The notes under the pieces are model-generated. The model saw only the letters and a program-made list of their open reading frames with translations. It made no database searches and was not told the origin of the DNA. A stretch of 5,914 nucleotides of DNA, taken from contig JAJQAT010000061.1 in assembly GCA_021203665.1 (NCBI GenBank), forward strand, positions 1 through 5,914. Reading direction: 5' to 3'. Below are positions 1 to 4,763 of the stretch, in pieces; the stretch's first letter is position 1; every line of letters starts with the position of its first letter. Made by a program: the position numbers and the translations under genes. The DNA is from Bacillota bacterium. Its GTDB lineage: Bacteria > Bacillota > Clostridia > UBA1381.

Positions 1-14
1 TTTTTTTACCTATT

Positions 15-50
15 AAAAAAATAAGGAACCGCCTGTTCGGGCAGTCCCTT
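15..50 (-). terminator. Intrinsic terminator of the rpsF-ssb-rpsR operon
   Basis: The arms at 23-33 and 40-50 form an 11-bp stem around a 6-nt loop. On the minus-strand transcript the stem is followed at once by a U run (the A tract at 15-22). Two of the pairs are G-U wobbles only in the minus-strand RNA; in plus-strand RNA they would be A-C mismatches. The signal is therefore specific to the minus strand. It lies about 180 nt after the rpsR stop codon and is the best candidate for the end of the ribosomal protein operon. Confidence 0.8.
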
Positions 51-230
51 CATTAGTCCTGTTTAAATCGGAACAACGCTCTGCTTTGCTTGCAAGGAGC
101 AGAGCGTGCGACAGATTGCATCCTGCGCAGGGAGCGTCAGCTCCTCAAGGTTTCAGAGGGGATTATAATCCCATCTGAAATGCTGAAACGGAACCCGCCG
201 CCTATAGAGGCGGGGGACATCTGCGCATGG
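51..230 (-). other. Hairpin-rich 3' trailer after rpsR
   Basis: No convincing gene is seen here. The stretch holds several inverted repeats. A perfect 10-bp stem pairs 76-85 with 98-107 (ACGCTCTGCT arms, 12-nt loop). A long, nearly perfect palindrome lies at 151-180, with TTTCAGA/TCTGAAA outer arms and GGGATT/AATCCC-type inner pairs around one mismatch. CCTGCGCAGG at 122-131 is a short palindrome, and a GC-rich hairpin lies at 194-214. None is followed by a good U run on the minus strand, so the real terminator is probably the one at 15-50. The hairpins may act as 3' stabilisers or be the remains of older terminators. Alternatively, the segment could be a small RNA processed from the operon transcript. 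Confidence 0.45.
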
Positions 231-476
231 TTATTCCGCAACAAACGGCAAAAGCGCGATAATTCTGGCACGCTTGATAGCCGTTGTAAGCTGTCTTTGA
301 TGCTTAGCGCAGTTTCCGCTGATACGTCTGGGCACAATCTTGCCTCTCTCCGTAACGTATCTTCTGAGCTTCGCCGTGTCCTTGTAATCGATATGCTCAA
401 TCTTATCCACACAGAACATACAAACCTTTTTCTTGGGTCTTCTTGCTCTTTGTGGTCTGTCACTTCTTTCAGCCAT
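231..476 (-). CDS. rpsR: 30S ribosomal protein bS18
   Basis: Small-subunit protein bS18, which pairs with bS6 on the central domain of 16S rRNA. The 81-residue length is normal. The core reads KVCMFCVDK, then YKD, LRRYVTERGKI, PRRISGNCAKHQRQL and the C-terminal IKRARIIALLPF, all family hallmarks. Cys19, Cys22, Cys56 and His59 form a zinc-ribbon-like set, so this is the zinc-binding (C+) version. The start was set at MAERSD because AAGGAGG lies 8 nt upstream. The frame stays open 10 codons further, to 506, but no ribosome binding site supports that start. It is the third gene of the operon, 36 nt after ssb, and is followed by the hairpin trailer. Only the metal binding is inferred. Confidence 0.97.
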   Translation of the reverse strand: MAERSDRPQRARRPKKKVCMFCVDKIEHIDYKDTAKLRRYVTERGKIVPRRISGNCAKHQRQLTTAIKRARIIALLPFVAE

Positions 477-512
477 TGTTTTTTCCTCCTTATCAATTTT
501 TATCACCGCGGA

Positions 513-1007
513 TTAGAACGGCAAATCATCCTCGCTGCCGTCAAGGTCCGCAAAATCGCCCATATCAAAATCATCCCCGAAATCGGGCTGAGTATTTTGA
601 TTTTGCCTCGGCGCGGGAGCGCTGTTATATCCGCCGCCCTGATTATTGCCGAATCCTTGATTATATCCGCTTCCCTGAGTGCCTGTCTCGGACTTGGAGC
701 CGGTAAAGTAAGCCTCGTCCACAACGACCTCCGTCGCGTACTGCCTCTTTCCGTCCTGTCCGTCCCAGCTCCTCGATTGAATACTTCCGATCACCGCGAT
801 CATACTTCCCTTACGGAAATATCTCGCGATAAATTCGCCTGTTTGGCGCCACGCGACACAGTTGATGAAATCAGCCTGCTGCTGAGCGTCCTTTGCGGCG
901 AAGCGTCTGTTCACCGCGATGGAAAACCTCGCGAGCGAAACGCCGTTCGGAGTTTGACGCATTTCGACGTCACGTGTAAGACGTCCCATTAATATAACCT
1001 TGTTCAT
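513..1007 (-). CDS. ssb: Single-stranded DNA-binding protein
   Basis: Cytoplasmic SSB, which coats single-stranded DNA during replication, repair and recombination. The 164 residues split into an OB fold (about 1-105; MNKVILMGRLTRDVE start, FINCVAWRQTGEFIARYFRKG, and the YATEVVVDE strand) and a disordered linker rich in Gly, Asn and Gln (about 106-145). An acidic tail ends in DDLPF, the conserved tip that docks partner proteins such as PriA, RecO and helicases. It sits between rpsF and rpsR, the usual arrangement in Firmicutes, with gaps of 31 and 36 nt. The start has only a modest ribosome binding site (an AGCGGTG-like stretch), so expression may depend partly on upstream translation. A 300-codon open frame on the opposite strand is an antisense shadow. 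Confidence 0.97.
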   Translation of the reverse strand: MNKVILMGRLTRDVEMRQTPNGVSLARFSIAVNRRFAAKDAQQQADFINCVAWRQTGEFIARYFRKGSMIAVIGSIQSRSWDGQDGKRQYATEVVVDEAYFTGSKSETGTQGSGYNQGFGNNQGGGYNSAPAPRQNQNTQPDFGDDFDMGDFADLDGSEDDLPF

Positions 1008-1038
1008 GCTTACACCGCTTTCTCAATTCAAAAAACGA

Positions 1039-1341
1039 TTATTCCTCGTCTTTTCTGATAATGATAGTTCTGAGTATACCGTCTGTAATCTTATACTGTC
1101 TGTCAAGCTCTTTCGGGAAAGAGCTGTCAGCCTTGAAGTTTACAAGATAGTAGAAGCCTTCCGTTCTATCATTAATTTCGTAAGCAAGTCTTCTCTTGCC
1201 CCACTCGTCAACCGATTCAAGCTCGCCGTTCTTTTCGATAAGCGATGTAAACTTATCCTTAAGAGCGGTTACGTTTTCCTCGTCAAGAGTCGCGTCAATG
1301 ATAAAAATTGTTTCATAGCTGTTTAGCATTTTTTCAGCCAT
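1039..1341 (-). CDS. rpsF: 30S ribosomal protein bS6
   Basis: Ribosomal protein bS6, a ferredoxin-like fold protein that heterodimerises with bS18 in the 30S platform. The 100 residues are the typical length. Family landmarks are NSYETIFIIDATLDEE (strand 1), GKRRLAYEINDRTEGFYYLV (the central strands with the conserved G-KR-LAY-I motif) and LDRQYKITDGILRTIIIR (second helix and last strand). The start was chosen at MAEKM because AAGGAGG sits 8 nt upstream. The frame extends 17 codons further, but that part overlaps the leader hairpins and lacks a ribosome binding site. First gene of the rpsF-ssb-rpsR operon. Confidence 0.97.
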   Translation of the reverse strand: MAEKMLNSYETIFIIDATLDEENVTALKDKFTSLIEKNGELESVDEWGKRRLAYEINDRTEGFYYLVNFKADSSFPKELDRQYKITDGILRTIIIRKDEE

Positions 1342-1413
1342 TTTCTGCACCTCCTTATGGACTTTAGTCCCATAACACTCCGTTATGGGCAAGGATTGCC
1401 TGTTTTCACAAGC
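1342..1413 (-). promoter_or_regulatory. Structured 5' leader of rpsF
   Basis: The roughly 72-nt untranslated leader runs from the predicted transcript start near 1413 to the rpsF start codon. It holds a perfect 8-bp hairpin, CCCATAAC/GTTATGGG (1369-1376 with 1382-1389, 5-nt loop). A second possible hairpin pairs TTATGGAC (1355-1362) with 1367-1375, with one bulged base, next to the AAGGAGG site. The two share bases 1369-1375, so they exclude each other. A small 5-bp stem at 1388-1400 precedes them. In many bacteria the S6:S18 dimer represses its own mRNA by binding a leader structure with a conserved CCG. No CCG is seen in this leader, so autoregulation is only a possibility. Confidence 0.5.
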
Positions 1414-1419
1414 TTTAAT

Positions 1420-1448
1420 ATTGTATCATCAATACCTGAAAATGTCAA
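1420..1448 (-). promoter_or_regulatory. Promoter of the rpsF-ssb-rpsR operon
   Basis: On the minus strand, TTGACA (1443-1448) and TACAAT (1420-1425) are separated by exactly 17 nt, and TG lies one base before the -10 box (extended -10). This is a near-consensus vegetative sigma-A promoter. A second TTGACA at 1455-1460 lies 12 bp upstream but has no clear -10 partner. The predicted start near 1413 gives a 72-nt leader. Confidence 0.88.
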
Positions 1449-1504
1449 GTATTTTGTCAAATAAATTTTTATGGTAAATTTCCGCGAAAAATTAATTTAT
1501 GATA

Positions 1505-1533
1505 TTGACTTTAAAAAAATTTTATGCTATAAT
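1505..1533 (+). promoter_or_regulatory. Promoter of the tRNA-Pro pair
   Basis: TTGACT (1505-1510), a 17-nt spacer and TATAAT (1528-1533), with TG one base before the -10 box, make a very strong sigma-A promoter. It is divergent from the rpsF promoter, and the AT-rich stretch between the two -35 boxes (about 1449-1504) could serve as an UP-like element for either. Transcription should begin near 1540, about 23 nt before the first mature tRNA base. Confidence 0.88.
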
Positions 1534-1562
1534 ATCATAGTTGCTTGGATTAAAGTCCGCAT

Positions 1563-1639
1563 CGGGATGTGGCTCAGTTTGGTAGAGCACTACGTTCGGG
1601 ACGTAGGGGCCGCAGGTTCAAATCCTGTCATCCCGACCA
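1563..1639 (+). tRNA. tRNA-Pro (anticodon CGG)
   Basis: A full 77-nt cloverleaf with encoded CCA. The acceptor stem is CGGGATG/CATCCCG, followed by discriminator A and CCA. The anticodon stem CTACG/CGTAG encloses loop TTCGGGA, so the anticodon is CGG (1597-1599) and reads codon CCG. The T arm is GCAGG-TTCAAAT-CCTGT. It is the first gene after the strong promoter at 1505-1533. Confidence 0.97.
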
Positions 1640-1642
1640 AAT

Positions 1643-1673
1643 AAGCACAACGGCGGCAAGCCGTTGTGCTTTT
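1643..1673 (+). terminator. Hairpin between the two tRNA-Pro genes
   Basis: A perfect 12-bp stem (1643-1654 with 1660-1671) with a 5-nt loop starts 3 nt after the first tRNA. It is followed by only four T (1670-1673) and then AAAA, so as a terminator it is probably leaky. It may let some transcripts read into the second tRNA, which has no obvious promoter of its own, or mark the processing point. Confidence 0.6.
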
Positions 1674-1685
1674 AAAACCCGCTGA

Positions 1686-1761
1686 CGGGGTGTAGCGCAG
1701 GTGGTAGCGCACTTGACTGGGGGTCAAGGGGCCGCAGGTTCAAGTCCTGTCACTCCGACCA
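1686..1761 (+). tRNA. tRNA-Pro (anticodon GGG)
   Basis: A 76-nt cloverleaf with encoded CCA. The acceptor stem CGGGGTG/CACTCCG has one G-T wobble. The D arm is GCGC/GCGC. The anticodon stem CTTGA/TCAAG encloses loop CTGGGGG, so the anticodon is GGG (1719-1721) and reads CCC and CCU. The variable and T-arm region is almost identical to that of the upstream tRNA-Pro, suggesting related isoacceptors. It is probably expressed by read-through from the promoter at 1505-1533. Confidence 0.97.
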
Positions 1762-1766
1762 TAGCG

Positions 1767-1801
1767 AACGCTCTTAAGGATTATCCTTAAGAGCGTTTTT
1801 T
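1767..1801 (+). terminator. Terminator after the tRNA-Pro genes
   Basis: A perfect 14-bp stem (AACGCTCTTAAGGA at 1767-1780 paired with 1784-1797) and a 3-nt loop run into six T (1796-1801). This is a strong intrinsic terminator for the plus-strand tRNA transcript. On the minus strand the hairpin also forms just after the CAP-protein gene, but no U run follows it there, so it is at best a weak terminator for that operon. Confidence 0.88.
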
Positions 1802-1805
1802 GTGT

Positions 1806-2540
1806 TCAGCCGGCAAACTCCTGCACCCAGTATGTGTCCTCTCCGTCATCGTAAAATCCGACGCCTATTTTGGTATAGCTTTCGCCCAAGATGTTCGCGC
1901 GGTGTCCCTCGCTTGCCATCCAGCTCTCCATAACCTGCTTACTGTTTGCCTGACCCCGAGCGATATTCTCGCCCGCCGCCGAATAGCTTACTCCGAATTT
2001 TTTCAGCAAATCCTTAAAGCTGCCGTAGGAACCCTCGTGCGAAAACCCGTATGCCGACATATCCTCCGCCTTATACTGCGCCATTTCCGTGAGAGTCGGG
2101 TCAAGGCTTAGGCTGTCAAGTCCCGCCGCCTCTCTTTCCGCGTTTACAAGCTCGAGTATTTCCAATGCCTTACTGCCGTATTCCGCGCCGTCCTCCGTCA
2201 AAACGTCATCCGCCAAAACGTCATCCGCCAAAGCGTCATCCGTCAAAACATCATCCGCCAAAGCGTCCTCTTCTGTGGTAACCGCCGCGTTCGCGCCGAT
2301 ATTCCCAATCAGACTGTCAACGTCAAGCGCGGACGAGTAAATTCCGGAAAAGCAATTTTCCACAGCGCTCTCTATTACGTCGGAAAAATAGCTGAAATTA
2401 AACGCGCAAAGACCGGAAACGGAGTAATCCGACAGCGCGGCGGGGGTAAATGCGCTTATGTCTGCCGCGAAGCTCGGCGCGGCACAGACCGAAGCCGCCG
2501 CAAGGACGCCGAGCGCCGCCGCTGTAATTTTTCTTCTCAT
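1806..2540 (-). CDS. Secreted CAP-domain (SCP/PR-1, YkwD-like) protein
   Basis: A 244-residue exported protein with a CAP domain. A basic start (MRRK), a hydrophobic core and the SFA|AD cleavage site (about residue 26) form a signal peptide. Residues 27-90 are not recognised. Residues 92-116 are a run of acidic 5-residue repeats (DVLAD type). Residues 125-243 are the CAP domain: LVNAEREAAGL, the helix ending FSH (His168), AAGENIARG (Glu191), EGHRANIL (His213), YTKIGVGF and YWVQEFAG. His168, Glu191 and His213 match the cavity residues of the family, which bind divalent metal in several members. In Firmicutes such proteins are cell-surface or spore-related, and their activity is mostly unknown. 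AAGGAGA precedes the start. It is the last gene of a six-gene run of exported proteins, and its stop codon lies 4 nt from the tRNA terminator. Confidence 0.93.
   Translation of the reverse strand: MRRKITAAALGVLAAASVCAAPSFAADISAFTPAALSDYSVSGLCAFNFSYFSDVIESAVENCFSGIYSSALDVDSLIGNIGANAAVTTEEDALADDVLTDDALADDVLADDVLTEDGAEYGSKALEILELVNAEREAAGLDSLSLDPTLTEMAQYKAEDMSAYGFSHEGSYGSFKDLLKKFGVSYSAAGENIARGQANSKQVMESWMASEGHRANILGESYTKIGVGFYDDGEDTYWVQEFAG
2190..2264 (-). repeat. Five 15-bp tandem repeats in the CAP-protein gene
   Basis: Five consecutive 15-bp units (plus-strand form GTCATCCGCCAAAAC with one to three changes each) encode the acidic 5-residue repeat linking the N-terminal part to the CAP domain. 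Being in frame, gains or losses of units would lengthen or shorten the linker without breaking the gene. A sixth, decayed unit follows at about 2265. Confidence 0.85.
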
Positions 2541-2567
2541 AAAAAATCATCTCCTTAAATCGTCATT

Positions 2568-2873
2568 TTAAAATACCCTCGGCGGCATTCCCCTAAAATC
2601 CCCTCTGAATACATCGTCGGGCTGACCTGAATTTATATTGAATATCTGAACGCCGCCGTTTATCCATGAGTTTTCTATATTTACATTTTGATTGATATTA
2701 AATCCGCCGCCGTTCGGCATTTGGTTATAAAGGTAAATATTCAAATCCCCCTCAATATACGAATCGCTCACCGTAACGCTTTGGCCGGTCGTAAAGTCCG
2801 CCGCCGACGCAGCGGTGCCGAGCGCGGCGGCGCAGGCAAACGCCGCCGCAAAAGCAGTTAATTTTTTAATCAT
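2568..2873 (-). CDS. Small exported Asn/Gly-rich protein with SxIxGD motifs
   Basis: Not a family I recognise. The 101-residue precursor has a clear signal peptide cut at about ASA|AD (residue 24), leaving roughly 77 residues rich in Asn, Gly and Ile. Two similar segments stand out: SDSYIEGDLNIY (36-47) and NSWINGGVQIFNI (68-80). Their alternating hydrophobic residues and the Gly turn suggest a few coils of a beta-solenoid. The same pattern occurs in the genes at 3840-4379 and 4417-4752, so the three may be related. Three codons upstream there is another ATG (2882), but the AAAGGA site is well spaced (8 nt) only for the one chosen. It lies 19 nt after the Cys-rich CAP-like gene and 27 nt before the CAP gene. 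Confidence 0.75.
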   Translation of the reverse strand: MIKKLTAFAAAFACAAALGTAASAADFTTGQSVTVSDSYIEGDLNIYLYNQMPNGGGFNINQNVNIENSWINGGVQIFNINSGQPDDVFRGDFRGMPPRVF

Positions 2874-2892
2874 GATTTCCATCCTTTCCTAA

Positions 2893-3762
2893 TTACTCAT
2901 ATGCCTCTATTACCCAGTGCATGATGTTTTGCCCGTCGCAAACCGCCGCGATGCCGATATGCTCGTACTTGCCGCCGTGTATCATATCGATTCCGCCCGC
3001 GGTTTCAAGGAGCGCCTCCAAAGCCTCCTCGGCGCAGCAGGCTCCGCAGATGAACAGCTCGCGCCTGCTTTCAAAATCAATATCCTCCCGCTCGTAATAA
3101 AGGTCAAGATCATCGTGACCAAAGCGGTTATTTTTCAAAGAACAGATAAGCTTTTCCTCGGCAATATCGGTGAGCGCCGCGTCGATTTCCAGCTCGGAGC
3201 AGTCGCTGTTACGGCGCGCGCGGTTGATTAAAAACGCAAGCCTGTAGGCGTATGATGTGTTCGGCTCATCGCTTGCGTCGGACACGCTGTACTCCCTCGG
3301 CGGGCACACGTCAACACCCGTTTCGCATCCGGCTATCAAATAAGAGCAGTCGTCCTTATAGACATACGCCTCAATATCGTGGACGCCGTAATCCTCGAAC
3401 TCGCATATAAAATCCCAATAGACGTTGCCGCTGTCGGAAAAATACGTGTTCGCGCAGCCGTTGCCCAGATAGAAGCACTCTCCGTCTATGTAAAGCTCGG
3501 CTTCAAACTGCGTTGCCGTTTCCACATAGTAATTGTACATATCCAAATCCGACGCGATTTGCTTGAAATCCTTACTGCGGCGGCTGTACAAATCCAAGCT
3601 GACCTCTATAGCATAGGTCTTGTCCTTGCCGGTTCTTGATACGCAGACGGAAATATCGGTGCTTACGTTATAGGCAAAGGTGTTTACGTCATAGGCAAGC
3701 GCGCTTGTGCCGCCGGCGGCAAGAGCCGCTATGATTATAAAAGCGAATATATGTTTTACCAT
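2893..3762 (-). CDS. Exported Cys-rich protein with a degenerate CAP-like C-terminus
   Basis: A 289-residue exported protein. The signal peptide ends near ALA|YD (residue 23). Residues 24-160 have no recognised fold but look beta-rich and hold seven cysteines. Residues about 172-288 resemble a CAP domain: LAFLINRARR, LEIDAALTDIAEEKL, FGH (His216), then AEEALEALLETAGG and KYEHIGIAAV ending in HWVIEAYE. Compared with a typical CAP protein, the GEN motif is replaced by ICG (238-240) and GHR by GGID, so two of the three cavity residues are missing. The mature part has 13 cysteines, unusual for an exported protein of an anaerobe unless they form disulfides or bind metal. AAAGGAGA lies 7 nt before the start. 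The CAP assignment is inferred from motif order and could be tested by structure prediction. Confidence 0.78.
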   Translation of the reverse strand: MVKHIFAFIIIAALAAGGTSALAYDVNTFAYNVSTDISVCVSRTGKDKTYAIEVSLDLYSRRSKDFKQIASDLDMYNYYVETATQFEAELYIDGECFYLGNGCANTYFSDSGNVYWDFICEFEDYGVHDIEAYVYKDDCSYLIAGCETGVDVCPPREYSVSDASDEPNTSYAYRLAFLINRARRNSDCSELEIDAALTDIAEEKLICSLKNNRFGHDDLDLYYEREDIDFESRRELFICGACCAEEALEALLETAGGIDMIHGGKYEHIGIAAVCDGQNIMHWVIEAYE

Positions 3763-3790
3763 TTCGGCATCTCCTTTCCTTTTCGTTTTC

Positions 3791-3827
3791 AGGGGAATAC
3801 GCCCCTATGCCCGTTACGGGCACAGGG
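3791..3827 (-). other. Intercistronic hairpins before the Cys-rich gene
   Basis: In the 77-nt gap, arms 3803-3813 and 3817-3827 make an 11-bp GC-rich stem with a 3-nt loop; one G-U pair is valid only in the minus-strand RNA. A second, shorter hairpin (AGGGG 3791-3795 with CCCCT 3802-3806) shares 3803-3806 with the first, so the two compete. No U run follows, so this is not a normal terminator. It may be a processing or stability element, or modulate how much of the downstream genes is made. Confidence 0.55.
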
Positions 3828-3839
3828 ACCTTGGCGCGG

Positions 3840-4379
3840 CTACTGAATAATGTTTACGGATGTGACATCCCCCGTGGCGACGGTGTTGGACACCATGTTC
3901 TGAATCACCGCCTGTAGGTTATCCGTACTGCCGTAGGTGCTTACAATATCTGTAAGGTTTATATCCCCCGATACCACCGCGTTATTGATGCCGGCGGCGT
4001 ATACGGCAGTTACATCCGAGCCGAGAATATCGGCAATATTGGTGACCGTCAAATCTCCGCCCGACAGGACGCTGTCAGCGGCGGTCACGCTGCTTTTTGT
4101 AACGTCGCCGCCAATGAGCCGGCTTATGTCCGTGACGGTAATACTGCCGCCGGAAATCACGTTCTGCAAAACGGTAGTGGTCTGATCTGTTACGCTGTCC
4201 GCCGCCGCGGAGGTTAGGGTCGCGATGTCTATATCGCCGCCGATTACCGAGTTTGAAACCGCGGTCGTAACGGAAATGTTCGAGCTGTTGTCAGCCGCCA
4301 TACAGGTCGCGCCCAGCGATGCCGTGACTGCGAGAGCCGCGATGATTGATAATGTTTTTGTGATTAGCTTTGTTTTCAT
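3840..4379 (-). CDS. Exported protein with five 30-residue SGGDI repeats
   Basis: Not a family I recognise. The 179-residue precursor has a signal peptide cut near CMA|AD (residue 28). The mature part, rich in Ser, Thr, Val and Asp and almost free of aromatic residues, is built from five units about 30 residues apart: NSVIGGDIDI (43), NVISGGSITVTDI (73), DSVLSGGDLTVTNI (102), NAVVSGDINLTDI (133) and NTVATGDVTSVNI (165). Such regular N/D-x-V-x-(S)GGD-(I/L)-x-(I/V) units suggest a beta-solenoid or an adhesin-like repeat. No anchor motif is visible. An AAGGA site lies 7 nt before the ATG. It follows the 111-residue gene by 37 nt and shares its motif. Confident as a gene; the fold is inference. 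Confidence 0.8.
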   Translation of the reverse strand: MKTKLITKTLSIIAALAVTASLGATCMAADNSSNISVTTAVSNSVIGGDIDIATLTSAAADSVTDQTTTVLQNVISGGSITVTDISRLIGGDVTKSSVTAADSVLSGGDLTVTNIADILGSDVTAVYAAGINNAVVSGDINLTDIVSTYGSTDNLQAVIQNMVSNTVATGDVTSVNIIQ

Positions 4380-4416
4380 AATAATTCCTTCTTTCTTTAA
4401 AATAACATTGGTTTAT

Positions 4417-4752
4417 TTAGTTCATATTCGATAAAATATCCTCTCTTAAATCGGATATAATACCTGACAGGTCACTCATGTCGATATTGCAGTTAATGCT
4501 CACGACAGTGTTGATTACGTTCAGCAGGTTGGTGTTTACCCCGCTGACTATTGTGGTAGGCATAATTAGCGTATCGGCGGCGGAATCGCCGGAGCCGAAG
4601 TCATATGAGAATATATTGTTGAGAATGTTCAGGTCACCGATTGCGGAATTGTCTATCACGGTAGTCGGCGCAATGTCCGCGGCGAGTGCGGACGGCACCG
4701 CCAAAAGCGTCATTGACGCAAGCATTGCCGCTATTACAGCTTTAGCCTTCAT
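4417..4752 (-). CDS. Small exported protein with NSAIGDLNI motif
   Basis: Not a family I recognise. The 111-residue precursor has a signal peptide ending at ALA|AD (residue 25) and a mature part of about 86 residues. Residues 32-47 (VIDNSAIGDLNILNNI) closely match the G-D motif of the neighbouring 179- and 101-residue proteins. A second stretch, TTIVSGVNTNLLNVI (66-80), may be a diverged copy. The C-terminus is acidic and probably helical (SDLSGIISDLREDIL). There is one cysteine (88). The start codon lies 11 nt after the stop of the upstream gene, and its GAGGTGA ribosome binding site overlaps that stop codon (TGAGG), so translation is probably coupled. Confidence 0.78.
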   Translation of the reverse strand: MKAKAVIAAMLASMTLLAVPSALAADIAPTTVIDNSAIGDLNILNNIFSYDFGSGDSAADTLIMPTTIVSGVNTNLLNVINTVVSINCNIDMSDLSGIISDLREDILSNMN

Positions 4753-4763
4753 ATTGCGTCACC

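Noticed and set aside
137..496. 119-codon minus-strand frame overlapping rpsR
   Set aside because: It is out of frame with rpsR over most of its length and has no support of its own.
90..992. 300-codon open frame on the plus strand
   Set aside because: It runs antisense to rpsR and ssb, both certain genes, and its product has no coherent domain pattern.
1039..1392. A longer rpsF starting at 1392
   Set aside because: The extra 17 codons would cover the leader hairpins and the AAGGAGG site. The start at 1341 has ideal spacing and gives the family's usual length.
1686..1761. tRNA-Pro as an attachment site for an integrated element
   Set aside because: I found no second copy of the tRNA 3' end further along, no integrase, and no transfer genes in the window.
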